A program made the position numbers and the translations under genes. From positions 186,001 through 250,000 of the forward strand of contig NZ_CAHLAR010000003.1 in assembly GCF_903652925.1 (NCBI RefSeq): a DNA stretch of 64,000 bases, in the 5' to 3' direction. Below, piece after piece: positions 34,102-45,078 of this stretch. The notes under the pieces were generated by a model, which made no database searches, had not been told where the DNA came from, and saw only the letters and a list, made by a program, of their open reading frames with translations. The stretch's first letter is position 1. Every line of letters starts with the position of its first letter. This DNA is from Achromobacter anxifer. Lineage in GTDB: Bacteria > Pseudomonadota > Gammaproteobacteria > Burkholderiales > Burkholderiaceae_B.

Positions 34102-35202
34102 ATGCAGATGAACCCTAGCTTGTCCGGCCTGCGCTGCATCCGCTGCGCGAGCCTGTGGCCGCCCGCCGACTACCCCGAAGGCTGCCCCAGTTGCCTGGAG
34201 GCCGGCCACCCCGCCAGCCTGGAGTGTCTTTACGAGCCGTCCGCGGCGGACGCGCCCATGCCCTTGCCGGTGCTGGACCCGGTCACCCTGGGCGAAGGCG
34301 CCACGCCTTGCCTGGCCGCTCCCGCCTTGGCGCAAGCCGAGGGCGTGGGCCAGCTGTGGCTGAAGTGCGAAAGCGCCAACCCCACCGGCAGCCACAAGGA
34401 CCGCATGGCCGCCCAGCTGGTGTCGCGCGCCCGCCTGGCCGGCGCCACGCGCGTGGCGGCCGCGTCCAGCGGCAATGCCGGCGTCTCGCTGGCCGCCTAT
34501 TGCGCCGCCGCGCGGCTGCAGGCCGACATCGCCATCACCCGCAACTGCCCGCCCCTGCAGCGCGAAGCCATGCAGCGCTTCGGCGCCCGGCTGACCGCCT
34601 TCGAGGACAGCCTGAGCCGCTGGCCCCACGTCGAGGACCTGTGCCGCAACCACGGCGCCTTCGCCGGCACCAACTATCTGAATCCGCCCACCGGCACCCA
34701 TGCCTATGGCGTGGAAGGCTACAAGCCCATCGCCCAGGAAATCCTGGACGCCTGCGGCACGCCCAGCGACATCGTCGTGCCCACCGCGCGCGGCGATCTG
34801 CTGTGGGGCATCTTCCTGGGCTGGCAGCACCTGCTGCGCAGCGGCCGCATCGAGCGCATGCCGCGTCTTCACGCGGTGGAACCCTACGCCCGCCTGTCGC
34901 GCGCGCGCGCCACCGGCGATGCGCGCAAGATCTGGGACGGCGTGACGGACCAGTATTCGATCGCGGGCGGCACCAGCACGCTGCAATCGCTGGAAGCCTT
35001 GTCGCGCTCGGGCGGCTCGCCGGTGGAGGTATCGGATGCCTCGGCCGCGCAGGCGCAGCAGCGGCTCGAACGCATCGGGCTGGCCACCGAGCTGTCGGCG
35101 GCGGCGGCGCTGGCCGCCGTCTCCCGGCTGCGGCGCTCGGGCCTGCTGGACGCGGAATCGTCGGTGGTGCTGATCGTGACCTCGGACGGACGCCGGGGCT
35201 GA
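34102..35202 (+). CDS. PLP-dependent threonine-synthase-like lyase with N-terminal zinc ribbon
   Basis: 366 residues of the fold-type II PLP family. An N-terminal zinc ribbon with Cys12, Cys15, Cys28 and Cys31 (CIRC and CPSC) precedes the PLP core. Schiff-base Lys99 lies in NPTGSHKDRMA and the PLP phosphate loop is SSGNAGVSL (122-130). The SNPTGSxKDR context fits threonine synthase or 2,3-diaminopropionate/threo-hydroxyaspartate-type lyases. The gene begins 4 bases after the deacylase stop. Because a Bug receptor and an acyl-amino acid hydrolase precede it, a catabolic ammonia-lyase or beta-elimination role on the freed amino acid seems likelier than threonine synthesis (inference). Confidence 0.85.
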   Translation: MQMNPSLSGLRCIRCASLWPPADYPEGCPSCLEAGHPASLECLYEPSAADAPMPLPVLDPVTLGEGATPCLAAPALAQAEGVGQLWLKCESANPTGSHKDRMAAQLVSRARLAGATRVAAASSGNAGVSLAAYCAAARLQADIAITRNCPPLQREAMQRFGARLTAFEDSLSRWPHVEDLCRNHGAFAGTNYLNPPTGTHAYGVEGYKPIAQEILDACGTPSDIVVPTARGDLLWGIFLGWQHLLRSGRIERMPRLHAVEPYARLSRARATGDARKIWDGVTDQYSIAGGTSTLQSLEALSRSGGSPVEVSDASAAQAQQRLERIGLATELSAAAALAAVSRLRRSGLLDAESSVVLIVTSDGRRG

Positions 35203-35260
35203 ACGGCCGAGGGCTGGAGCGTTCGCGACTGAGGTGCGGCGCTGAACGGCCGGGCCCGCA

Positions 35261-36169
35261 TTAGACGCCGAAGCTATCCACCAGCGGCGCCAGCGCGCCG
35301 CGCAGGCAAGTCGCCCAGAACTTGCCCGCCTCGGACAAGGGGCGGCTGCCATGCAGGATCATGTGGCATTCGAAATGCACCGGCGCGGCCAGCGGGCGAT
35401 AGCACAGGCCCGCCGCCGCCATGCCGACCGCCGTGGCCGGGTTGGCGATGCCCACCCCGTGCCCGGCCAGCGCCAGCTGGCACACGGTGCTGGAATAAGG
35501 CGTCTCGATGGCCACCTTCAGGCTCTGTCCCGCCTGCGCCAGCAGCGCATCCAGCCGCTTGCGCGAACCGTCCTCGGCGTTCAGCGCGATCACGTCCGCG
35601 TCGGCCAGATGCGAGAACTGCACCTGCTCCAGGCGCGCCAGCGGGTGTCCCTTTGGAAACACCGCCACCGCGCGCAGGCTGGCCAGCCTGTGGCCGCGCA
35701 ATCCTTCCAGTTCCGACTCGTCCGCAACCGCGGCCAGGTCGAGTTCGCCCGACACCACCATGTCGCGCAAGGTATTGGAATCCCGGATCTGCAGGTACAA
35801 GCCCGTGTCCGGATAACGCTCGCGGAAGCGCGCAATCGTGTCGCTGATGACGGCGCCGCTATAGGCATGGATGCAGCCGATGCGCAGCCGCGGCTGCGCC
35901 GCGCCGCGGATCGCGCGGATCTTGCGCCCCAGGCTTTCCAGCCCCACGTTCAGGCGCCGGATTTCCTCGTACAGCAGCGTGGCCTCGGGGGTGCGTTGCA
36001 TGCGCTGGCGCACGCGCTCGAACAGGCGCAGCTCGATGCTGGCTTCCAGCGCGGCCAAGGTGGCGCTGACGGTCGCGGGGGAGACGTCCAGCCGCCTGGC
36101 GGCGGCGGTCACGCTTTCCGTTTCATAGACCGTGCGGAAGGTCTCGACCTGCTTGAGCGTGAAGGTCAT
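35261..36169 (-). CDS. LysR-family transcriptional regulator
   Basis: 302 residues. Winged helix: VKQ-like FTLKQVETFRTVYETESVTAAARRLDVSPATVSATLAALE. The co-inducer domain opens with LRIGCIHAYSGAVISDTIARF. It converges with the Bug/deacylase/PLP cluster and lies 18 bases after the recO stop on the same strand, without a clear ribosome site, so it may be read partly from the recO operon. Regulation of the adjacent Bug/deacylase/PLP cluster is plausible but not shown. Confidence 0.88.
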   Translation of the reverse strand: MTFTLKQVETFRTVYETESVTAAARRLDVSPATVSATLAALEASIELRLFERVRQRMQRTPEATLLYEEIRRLNVGLESLGRKIRAIRGAAQPRLRIGCIHAYSGAVISDTIARFRERYPDTGLYLQIRDSNTLRDMVVSGELDLAAVADESELEGLRGHRLASLRAVAVFPKGHPLARLEQVQFSHLADADVIALNAEDGSRKRLDALLAQAGQSLKVAIETPYSSTVCQLALAGHGVGIANPATAVGMAAAGLCYRPLAAPVHFECHMILHGSRPLSEAGKFWATCLRGALAPLVDSFGV

Positions 36170-36187
36170 GGCCGGATCGCGCCGCGC

Positions 36188-36775
36188 TCAGATGCGCTGC
36201 AGGTCCATCAACACGCGCCGGGTCGACAAGGGACGGCCGGCCAGGATTTCCGCCAGCCGTTCGCGCAGGTCGCGGCGCAGGGCCGGCTCGATCGCCGGGT
36301 CGTCGAAATCGGGGGGATCCTCGTCCACGCCATAGCCGGTTTCGCGCAGCAGCGTCCATTCGAAGCGGCGCAACGCGCCCGCCGCGCGGCTGCCGCCGGA
36401 CAGCTGCTGCAAGGCGAAATCGTAGGCGTCGAACAGCAGCGGATGGGCATCTTCCCGCGGCAGCAGCCGCAGCAGCAGCTCGTTCATGTACCAGGCCGAC
36501 ATCAGCGCGGTGCCGGTCAGCGGACGGATGCCGACGATCTCGGCGCGGGTCAGGGTTTTGACCTCGCCGTTGCCGGTCCACGACAGCAGCAGCGGCTGGA
36601 ACGCGGACAGCACGGGACGCAGGACGGAATACGGGCGCTTGGCGCCCTTGGCGACCATGGCCACACAGCCATGATCGCGCGAGAAGGTCTGAACGATGAG
36701 GGATGTCTCACGCCAGGCGGTGGCGTGCAGCATGTATCCCGGACGATCCTGGACGCGAGGCGCCCGTCTACTCAT
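36188..36775 (-). CDS. recO: DNA repair protein RecO
   Basis: 195 residues. The OB-fold N-terminus is clear: RPGYMLHATAWRETSLIVQTFSRDHGCVAMVAKGAKRPYSVLRPVLSAFQPLLLSWTGNGEVKTLTRAEI. It loads RecA on SSB-coated DNA with RecR. It is shorter than the roughly 240 residues of E. coli RecO: the C-terminal helical part is brief and only one Cys is present, so the Cys4 zinc module found in many RecO proteins is missing. Start at [10 protein letters not shown] overlaps the era stop by eight bases (ATGAGTAG). End of the conserved block. Confidence 0.92.
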   Translation of the reverse strand: MSRRAPRVQDRPGYMLHATAWRETSLIVQTFSRDHGCVAMVAKGAKRPYSVLRPVLSAFQPLLLSWTGNGEVKTLTRAEIVGIRPLTGTALMSAWYMNELLLRLLPREDAHPLLFDAYDFALQQLSGGSRAAGALRRFEWTLLRETGYGVDEDPPDFDDPAIEPALRRDLRERLAEILAGRPLSTRRVLMDLQRI

Positions 36776-37658
36776 AGCCCAGATCGCGGAGCGCACCCTC
36801 GCGGTCGGACCAGCCCTTGCGCACCTTGATGTAGACCTCCAGGTGCACCGGCTTGTCCAGCAGCTTGGCGATGTCCTGCCGCGCCTCCGTGGCGATGCGC
36901 TTCATGTGCATGCCGCCCGTGCCCAACAGGATGGGCTTGTGGCTGTCGCGTTCGACCACCACGCAGGCGTTGATGCTGGCGCCCTTGCTGGTCTCTTCCC
37001 ATTGCTCGATGACGACGGTACAGCCGTAGGGCAGTTCGTCGCCGACCAGGCGGAAGATCTTCTCGCGCACCAGTTCGGCGGCGATGAAGCGCATGGGGCG
37101 ATCGGTCAGCGTGTCTTCCTCGAACATCGGCTCGCCTTCCGGCAGGCGCGACGCGATTTCCTCCAGCAGCTGGTCCAGCTGCTGGTTCTTGGTGGCGCTG
37201 ACGGGCACCACGGCGCCGAACGGATGCAGCGCCATGATCTTGGAAACGAAGGCGAACAGGTCGTCGCGATTCTTCAGCGCGTCGATCTTGGACACGACCA
37301 GGATGGTGCGTTCCGGAGCGGGCAGCAGCGGCAGCAGCTTGGCATCGCCCTCGGACCACTTGCCGGCTTCCACCACGTGCACCACCACGTCCACGTCGGC
37401 CAGGGCCTGCGTGACCACGCGGTTCATCATGCGGTTCATGGCGCCGCCGTGGCGGGTCTGGAAGCCGGGGGTGTCGACGAACACGAACTGTTCGTGCTCG
37501 CGCGTCAGCACGCCGTGAATGCGGTGGCGCGTGGTCTGCGCCTTGCGCGACACGATGGAAATCTTGGAACCGATCAGGGCGTTCGTCAGGGTGGACTTGC
37601 CCACGTTGGGGCGGCCCACGATGGCGACGAAGCCGGTACGAAAAGGGGTATCGCTCAT
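36768..37658 (-). CDS. era: GTPase Era
   Basis: 296 residues. G1 [10 protein letters not shown]2/switch region RHRIHGVL, G3 DTPGF, G4 SKID and the C-terminal KH domain around [16 protein letters not shown] and [17 protein letters not shown]. Binds the 3' end of 16S rRNA and assists 30S assembly. Translationally coupled to rnc: its ATG overlaps the rnc stop (ATGA). The order lepB-rnc-era-recO is conserved in proteobacteria. Confidence 0.97.
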   Translation of the reverse strand: MSDTPFRTGFVAIVGRPNVGKSTLTNALIGSKISIVSRKAQTTRHRIHGVLTREHEQFVFVDTPGFQTRHGGAMNRMMNRVVTQALADVDVVVHVVEAGKWSEGDAKLLPLLPAPERTILVVSKIDALKNRDDLFAFVSKIMALHPFGAVVPVSATKNQQLDQLLEEIASRLPEGEPMFEEDTLTDRPMRFIAAELVREKIFRLVGDELPYGCTVVIEQWEETSKGASINACVVVERDSHKPILLGTGGMHMKRIATEARQDIAKLLDKPVHLEVYIKVRKGWSDREGALRDLGYE

Positions 37659-38416
37659 TTAGTCTCTTGAGCCACTGCCACCGGCAGCGACAATTGCGCG
37701 GTTTTGCGCGCCTTGCCCGACTTGCGGGCTGCCTTGGTCGCCGGGCTGACGGCCAATGCGGCCTCCAGCGCCAGCTTGGCCGCCGACTGCTCGGCGGCGC
37801 GGCGGCTGGCGCCGGGCGCCATCACCTTGATCTCCAGCGCCGGGATGGCGCATTCGACTTCGAACTGCTGGCTGTGGGCCGCGCCGTGCGTGGCCACCAC
37901 CGTGTACACCGGCAGGGCCATCTTGCGGCCTTGCAGGAATTCCTGCAGCAGGGTCTTGGCGTCCTTGCCCAGGGTCTTGGGATCGACGGAGGCCAGTACC
38001 GGCTGGTACTGGCGCACGATCACGCGGCGGGCGGCATCGAAGCCGGCATCCAGGAACACGGCGCCGAACAGGGCCTCGACCGTGTCCGCCAGGATCGAAG
38101 GACGACGGAAACCGCCGCTCTTCAATTCGCCTTCGCCCAGGCGCAGGTACTGCGACAGTTCCAGCCGCTGGGCGATATCCGCCAGCGACGCCTGCTTGAC
38201 CAGGTTGGCCCGCAAGCGCGACAGGTCGCCTTCGTCGATTTTGGAATAGCGCTCGAACAGCATCGCCGCAACGACGAAGTTCAGCACGGAATCCCCGAGG
38301 AATTCCAGGCGTTCGTTGTGGCGCGCGCCGTGGCTGCGATGCGTCAGCGCCTGTTCGAGCAATGCCGGATCACTGAAGTGGTGATCCAGGCGGTTTTCTA
38401 GCGTGGCTAGCGACAT
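37655..38416 (-). CDS. rnc: Ribonuclease III
   Basis: 253 residues. The catalytic signature [16 protein letters not shown] and the second metal site [17 protein letters not shown] are present, followed by a double-strand RNA-binding domain ending in [20 protein letters not shown] Lys/Arg-rich tail of about 35 residues ([15 protein letters not shown]) extends past the E. coli length of 226 and may help RNA binding. Processes rRNA precursors and structured mRNAs. Its start lies 2 bases after the lepB stop. Confidence 0.96.
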   Translation of the reverse strand: MSLATLENRLDHHFSDPALLEQALTHRSHGARHNERLEFLGDSVLNFVVAAMLFERYSKIDEGDLSRLRANLVKQASLADIAQRLELSQYLRLGEGELKSGGFRRPSILADTVEALFGAVFLDAGFDAARRVIVRQYQPVLASVDPKTLGKDAKTLLQEFLQGRKMALPVYTVVATHGAAHSQQFEVECAIPALEIKVMAPGASRRAAEQSAAKLALEAALAVSPATKAARKSGKARKTAQLSLPVAVAQETK

Positions 38417-38418
38417 AA

Positions 38419-39303
38419 TCAGTTGAACCGGCCGATGCGGCTGAGATCGCTGAAATTCATCCAGATGAAGAATGCGCGCCCGACGATATTGGCTTCCGGT
38501 ACGAAGCCCCAGTATCGGCTGTCGGCGCTGTTATCCCGATTATCGCCCATGGCGAAATACTGCCCTTCAGGTACTTTGCAGCGTACCCCATTTCGGCTGT
38601 ATTGGCAGTTCTCGCGGAAGGGAAACGGCGGCATCGGCCGATATTCCTGCGGCGTTCCTTCATCCAGCAGGATTTTGTGCTCAACTTCGCCCAACTTCTC
38701 CTTATATTGCGCAATATAGGAGACACGGTCGGGTTCAAAATAGTCACCGTCCCGCACATGCGGCACCAATTCGCCGTTCACGTAGAGTTTTTTGTCCAGG
38801 TAGGCAACTTCATCACCCGGCAGGCCGACCACGCGCTTGATGTAATCGACGTCCGGATCCACCGGGTAGCGAAACACGAACACGTCGCCGCGCTGCGGCT
38901 TGCCCACGTCAACAACCTTCTTGTCGATGACCGGCAGGCGCAATCCGTAGCTGAACTTGTTCACGAGGATCAGGTCGCCCGATTGCAGCGTCGGCAGCAT
39001 GGAGCCCGACGGAATGCGGAAGGGCTCCACCACGAACGAGCGCAGCATGAACACGAACAGGATGACGGGGAAGAAGCTGACGGCGTATTCGATCCACCAC
39101 GGCACGCGGCGGGCGGCATCGCCCGCCTCGCGGCGCAGCCGCTCGGCTTCCTGGGCGTCGCCGACCAGGGCCGTATCGTATTGCGCCATTGCCGCCTGGG
39201 CCCGGCGTTCGCGGCCCTTGCGCAGCACTGCCAGATCAAGCACCCAGATAATGCCGGTCACCACCAGCAAAACAAAAAGAATCAGGGCAAAGTTCCAACT
39301 CAT
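38419..39303 (-). CDS. lepB: Signal peptidase I
   Basis: 294 residues with two N-terminal membrane helices (about 5-26 and 70-90). Catalytic Ser101 lies in [15 protein letters not shown] and the general base Lys156 in [11 protein letters not shown]. The C-terminal box [22 protein letters not shown] is complete. Removes signal peptides from exported proteins at the outer face of the inner membrane. Follows lepA by 23 bases. Confidence 0.97.
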   Translation of the reverse strand: MSWNFALILFVLLVVTGIIWVLDLAVLRKGRERRAQAAMAQYDTALVGDAQEAERLRREAGDAARRVPWWIEYAVSFFPVILFVFMLRSFVVEPFRIPSGSMLPTLQSGDLILVNKFSYGLRLPVIDKKVVDVGKPQRGDVFVFRYPVDPDVDYIKRVVGLPGDEVAYLDKKLYVNGELVPHVRDGDYFEPDRVSYIAQYKEKLGEVEHKILLDEGTPQEYRPMPPFPFRENCQYSRNGVRCKVPEGQYFAMGDNRDNSADSRYWGFVPEANIVGRAFFIWMNFSDLSRIGRFN

Positions 39304-39326
39304 CAGCTAACCGCCTTCTTTGGGTT

Positions 39327-41120
<1,794 letters not shown>

Positions 41121-41223
41121 GCTTGAAGTTATAAGGGACGGAACACTCGGCTCTGGGCCGGAAGACACCGCCGCCGGAATACGCACGGCTGACGAGGAAG
41201 ATGCCAACGGGCCGGGCCCAGGC

Positions 41224-41251
41224 AAAACGAGGGGGCGCCCTGCGCCCCCTC
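41224..41251 (-). terminator. Hairpin after the mucD-type protease gene
   Basis: GAGGGGGCGC (41229-41238) pairs with GCGCCCCCTC (41242-41251), loop CCT. On the minus strand it is followed by GTTTTGCC, a short T-run. Lies 69 bases after the protease stop and before lepA, so part of the transcription probably ends here. Confidence 0.65.
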
Positions 41252-41319
41252 TTGCGGCAACCAGCCATTTTAGCCGGTCTTGAGCCTTTTTTCTGCGGCG
41301 TCCATCCAAGGACGCCGTA

Positions 41320-42807
41320 CTACTTGGATGCCGGCACCGCCACCCACTGCGTCTGGTCGCCGCGGCGGACCAGCAGTCCGGCGGCGCGGCCCTTGTCCAA
41401 CTTGGCCACGAGTTCGCCAAACTGCTTGGCGCCGGTCACGTCGGTGTCGTTCAGGGCCAACACGATGTCGCCTTCCTGCAGGCCGGCCTTGGCGGCAGCG
41501 CCCTCGGCCACCTTGACCTGAACGCCGCCCTTGATGCGCAGCTTCTTCTGCACGTCGGCGGGCACGTCGATCACGCCCAGGCCCAGCGCGTTGGTGACTT
41601 CCGGCACCGGCGCGGCGCCCTTCTTGGCGGCGGCGGCCGACTTCTCGGTCGGGATCTCGCCCACCTTGACCGACAGCGTCAGGTTCTTGCCCTTGCGCCA
41701 CACTTCCATGTCGGCGCGCGTGCCCGGCTTGGTTTCACCCACGATGCGCGGCAGGTCGGACCAGCGCTTGATGGGTTCGCCGTTGAACTTGAGGATCACG
41801 TCGCCCGGCTGCACGCCCGCCTGTTCGGCAGGACCGTCCGCTTCCACGCTGCTGACCAGCGCACCCTCGGCCTTCGGCAGGCCGATGGCTTCGGCCACGT
41901 CCTTGCCGACTTCGCCGATCTGCACGCCGACGCGGCCGCGCGTGACCTTGCCGGTGGCGCGCAACTGGTCGACGACGCGCATGGCTTCGTCGATGGGAAT
42001 GGCCAGCGAAATGCCCATGAAGCCGCCGCTGCGCGAGATGATCTGGGAATTGATGCCCACGACCTCGCCTTCCAGGTTGATCAGCGGACCGCCCGAGTTA
42101 CCCGGGTTGACCGCCACATCGGTCTGGATGAAGGGCAGGTATTCGCCAGTATCGCGGCCGATGGCGCTGACGATGCCCGCGGTGACGGTGGAGTCCAGGC
42201 CGAACGGCGAACCGATGGCCAGCACCCACTGCCCCTTCTTGAGCTTCTTCGGATCGCCGATGACCAACGGCGTCATGTCCTTGGCTTCGATCTTGATCAG
42301 CGCGACGTCGGTGCGCTCGTCCATGCCGATGACCTTGGCCTTGAATTCACGGCCGTCGGTCAGGGTAACGTAGATATCCGTCGCATCCGCCACCACGTGG
42401 TTGTTGGTCAGGATGTAGCCGTCATTGGAAATGAAGAAGCCCGAGCCCACGCCGCGTGGCACGGTACGCTCTTCAGGCTGCTGGGGCGGCTGCGGACGCT
42501 GGCGCGAGCCGGGTCCGGGCTGGCCGCCACCGGGCGGCTGGAAATCGGGGCCGAAGAACCAGCGGAACAGTTCGTAGGGATCGTTGCCGCCGCCGGGGCC
42601 CATGCCGCGCACCGGCACGGTGGCCGTGGTGCGGATGTTCACGACCGCCGGGTCGGTCTTTTCGACAATGCTGGTGAAATCAGGCAACGCCACCGTCGGC
42701 GCCTGGGCGACCGCCGCCGGCACGTAGGCAGTGGACATCATGACGCCAGCCGCCACCGCCACCAGAACACGCCGGAAAAAAGCGTTCGACACCGTCAATG
42801 CTTTCAT
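41320..42807 (-). CDS. mucD: Periplasmic Do-type serine protease (DegP/MucD)
   Basis: 495 residues. Signal peptide of about 35 residues ([21 protein letters not shown]). Trypsin-like domain with triad His137 (TNNHVVA), Asp167 ([10 protein letters not shown]) and Ser238 (GNSGGPL), then two PDZ domains (first near residues 290-380, second at the C-terminus with [25 protein letters not shown]). A Gly/Pro/Gln-rich linker (90-113) precedes the catalytic part. It degrades or refolds damaged envelope proteins. Last gene of the rpoE-rseA-rseB-mucD stress operon, as in other betaproteobacteria and Pseudomonas. Confidence 0.95.
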   Translation of the reverse strand: MKALTVSNAFFRRVLVAVAAGVMMSTAYVPAAVAQAPTVALPDFTSIVEKTDPAVVNIRTTATVPVRGMGPGGGNDPYELFRWFFGPDFQPPGGGQPGPGSRQRPQPPQQPEERTVPRGVGSGFFISNDGYILTNNHVVADATDIYVTLTDGREFKAKVIGMDERTDVALIKIEAKDMTPLVIGDPKKLKKGQWVLAIGSPFGLDSTVTAGIVSAIGRDTGEYLPFIQTDVAVNPGNSGGPLINLEGEVVGINSQIISRSGGFMGISLAIPIDEAMRVVDQLRATGKVTRGRVGVQIGEVGKDVAEAIGLPKAEGALVSSVEADGPAEQAGVQPGDVILKFNGEPIKRWSDLPRIVGETKPGTRADMEVWRKGKNLTLSVKVGEIPTEKSAAAAKKGAAPVPEVTNALGLGVIDVPADVQKKLRIKGGVQVKVAEGAAAKAGLQEGDIVLALNDTDVTGAKQFGELVAKLDKGRAAGLLVRRGDQTQWVAVPASK

Positions 42808-42847
42808 AAGTGTTACTCCGAAATTGCTGCTTGCCGCCGCCGGCCGA

Positions 42848-43960
42848 TCACTTGGACTCGGCGGCGGGCGATCCCGCGGCGGGCGATCCTGTGGCGGGCG
42901 GCTCTGCCGCGGGCGCGGCGGGCACATACTCAGTGGATTGCGCCAGCTGCTCCAGCGTCGCCACGGGTACTTCACCCACGGCGGTCAGCCAGAAGTCGGC
43001 AATGCGAGTGCCGTAGACAGTGATCGCCCCACGTTGCGCGGCGCCGTGGGGGGAACGGTGGCCGCGCTGGCTGTCGTAGGGCTCGATGAACACGGAAATC
43101 GCCGCCAACCCGTCGGACAATACCATCTGATTGACCGTGACGCCCTTGCCCATGGACCGCGCCACCTGCATGACGGCCTTGAACCCCTGGGGCGCCGGGA
43201 TGCGCCACCCCTGGGCAGCCAGGTCCACCGGCTTCATCGTGGGCTCGAGCACCTTCCAGTCGCGCGTGCTCCAGCGCGACGTCAGCAATTGGGGATCGAC
43301 TTCCGACCCCAGGCGCAACGAGGTGAAGGACACCTGCTCGACCACGCCGCGGGCGGCGTTCAGCGTCTGGGCCTTCAGCAGCAGATTGGTTTCGACGTCG
43401 GCGCACAGCCGGTAGCCGTAGCGCAGCTTGTCCAGCGGCTCGATCGTGATCAGGCGGCATTCCCGCCCGGCCACGCGGTGCAGCGCGGACTCGGCGCGGA
43501 TCTTGTAGTAATCGGACAGATTCGCCGCGTCCCCCAGCAACAGGCCGGGAAAGCGGTCGCCACGGCGGCGCTCGAGCAGCACGGTCTTGCGCTCGGGGAT
43601 CAGGCACTGCACGTCTTCGTTGTGGCGCAGGTATTCGCGCGGCTGGCCATCCAGGATCTCCAGGCGCTCGCGCTCGCCGGTGCCGTCCACCACATGCACC
43701 AGCCGCGAGGACTGGATGGTCTCGCCCTGCTGATACATGAAAACGCCCGCATAGTCTTGCTTGCGGGCGGCCTGCTGGATGCGGGTCAGCAGCTGGACCA
43801 CATCATCGGTGGCGGCTGGCGCGGCGTCGGCGGCGCGCGCCGGTTCATGCGCGGCCAGGAAAGCGGTCAGGAGCGTTGCGGCGAACCAGCCGGCGCGGTG
43901 GGCCTGCAGCGTTGCGGCCCGGCCCAGCACCGGCCAGCGCGATGGAAGCACCAGGGCCAT
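42848..43960 (-). CDS. rseB: Sigma-E factor regulatory protein RseB (MucB)
   Basis: 370 residues. Periplasmic, with an N-terminal hydrophobic export signal (about 23-40). Seen: the MucB/RseB pattern QDYAGVFMYQQGETIQSSRLVHVVDGTGERERLEILDGQPREYLRHNEDVQCLIPE and SDYYKIRAESALHRVAGRECRLITIEPLDKLRYGYRLCAD. It binds the periplasmic part of RseA, shielding it from cleavage, and senses mislocalised lipid/LPS. The start overlaps the rseA stop (TGATG). An Ala/Pro tail of about 25 residues ends the protein. Confidence 0.93.
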   Translation of the reverse strand: MALVLPSRWPVLGRAATLQAHRAGWFAATLLTAFLAAHEPARAADAAPAATDDVVQLLTRIQQAARKQDYAGVFMYQQGETIQSSRLVHVVDGTGERERLEILDGQPREYLRHNEDVQCLIPERKTVLLERRRGDRFPGLLLGDAANLSDYYKIRAESALHRVAGRECRLITIEPLDKLRYGYRLCADVETNLLLKAQTLNAARGVVEQVSFTSLRLGSEVDPQLLTSRWSTRDWKVLEPTMKPVDLAAQGWRIPAPQGFKAVMQVARSMGKGVTVNQMVLSDGLAAISVFIEPYDSQRGHRSPHGAAQRGAITVYGTRIADFWLTAVGEVPVATLEQLAQSTEYVPAAPAAEPPATGSPAAGSPAAESK

Positions 43961-44466
43961 CAGCGCCCCGCCCCGACGTCAAAGGAGACCTGACGGACCG
44001 CGCTGGGGCCCGCCATCTGGCGATGGGCCTCCAGGTAGTCGCGCAGGCCCGCGTCTTCGGCGGCCGAGGCCGGCGAGCTGGCATCGGCCAGCACGCGAAC
44101 TTCCGTGGCCGGCTCGCCGGTCAGGTAGGGTTGCGCCACCCAGGCAACCGTCGCCACGGCGGCGGCGACAGCCAGACCGGACAGGCCGAGCCGCAATGGC
44201 GAGCGGCGCCGTGGCGCCGCAACAATGGGCAATTCCGCGTCCAGCGCCCGCGCCAGGCGGGCCTGGAAGCCCGCGCTCGGGGTCAGCGCCAGATCGGCGT
44301 TGCGCAGGGAATCACCGATCAGATGATAGGTGTCCCAGGTTTCGCGTCCTTCGCGGGACAATAAACCTGGAAATATGTCGTCGGATTCTTCTCCGTCCAT
44401 CCAGGCGGAAACCGATTCCTCCCAGGAGGACTCGGCGATCACAACGGATTTGGCTGCTGTTTGCAT
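43960..44466 (-). CDS. rseA: Anti-sigma-E factor RseA
   Basis: 168 residues. The N-terminal ESSWEESVSAWMDGEESDDIFPGLLSREGRETWDTYHLIGDSLRN is the RseA domain that grips sigma-E. A single membrane helix (about 95-117, LRLGLSGLAVAAAVATVAW) leads to a periplasmic tail that meets RseB. Start is the ATG of MQTAAKS, eight bases after GGAG; a GTG three codons upstream overlaps that site. Released from the membrane by DegS/RseP-type cleavage under envelope stress. Confidence 0.93.
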   Translation of the reverse strand: MQTAAKSVVIAESSWEESVSAWMDGEESDDIFPGLLSREGRETWDTYHLIGDSLRNADLALTPSAGFQARLARALDAELPIVAAPRRRSPLRLGLSGLAVAAAVATVAWVAQPYLTGEPATEVRVLADASSPASAAEDAGLRDYLEAHRQMAGPSAVRQVSFDVGAGR

Positions 44467-44478
44467 GACTGCCACTCC

Positions 44479-45078
44479 TTACCAGCGACGCTCGGCATCG
44501 GTGCCTAGCAACGGACGCAACTTGACGGCAATGGCTTCGCGCGCACGAAAAATGCGGGAGCGCACCGTACCGATAGGGCAATCCATGCTCTGGGCGATGT
44601 CTTCGTAACTCATACCTTCGATTTCACGCAGGACAATTGCGGTGCGCAATTCTTCCGGCAGTTCCTCAATAGCCGCGTTCACCGTCTCGGCGATTTCGCG
44701 GCTGGCGACCATGGATTCCGGCGTGCTTATATCGGTTAGGTTGTCGGTTTCGTTAAAAGTTTCACCGTCTTCCGTTTCTATCGCATTGGGCGCGCTGGGA
44801 CGCCGGCCCTGCGAGGCCAGCCAGTTGCGCGCCGTGTTAATGGCGATCCGATACAGCCAGGTGTAGAAGGCGCTCTCCCCCCGGAACTGCGGCAAGGCCC
44901 GGTAGGCCTTGATGAAGGCTTCCTGCGCCACGTCCTCGATTTCCGCGGGGTCGCGGATCATGCGGGCCAGCAGGCGGAGAATCTTGCGCTGGTACTTGAG
45001 CACCAGCAGGTCGAAGGCCTTTTTGTCGCCTCGCTGGACGCGCGCGACAAGCTCAGCGTCGACTTCGCGCTCGCTCAT
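44479..45078 (-). CDS. rpoE: RNA polymerase sigma factor RpoE (AlgU)
   Basis: 199 residues. ECF sigma factor: region 2 LVLKYQRKILRLLARMIRDPAEIEDVAQEAFIKAYRAL...YTWLYRIAINTARNWLAS; region 4 LPEELRTAIVLREIEGMSYEDIAQSMDCPIGTVRSRIFRAREAI. Controls the envelope stress regulon including its own operon. Start at MSEREVDAEL overlaps the previous gene's stop (ATGA). Linked to fabF upstream via a short membrane protein gene, an arrangement common in betaproteobacteria. Confidence 0.97.
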   Translation of the reverse strand: MSEREVDAELVARVQRGDKKAFDLLVLKYQRKILRLLARMIRDPAEIEDVAQEAFIKAYRALPQFRGESAFYTWLYRIAINTARNWLASQGRRPSAPNAIETEDGETFNETDNLTDISTPESMVASREIAETVNAAIEELPEELRTAIVLREIEGMSYEDIAQSMDCPIGTVRSRIFRAREAIAVKLRPLLGTDAERRW

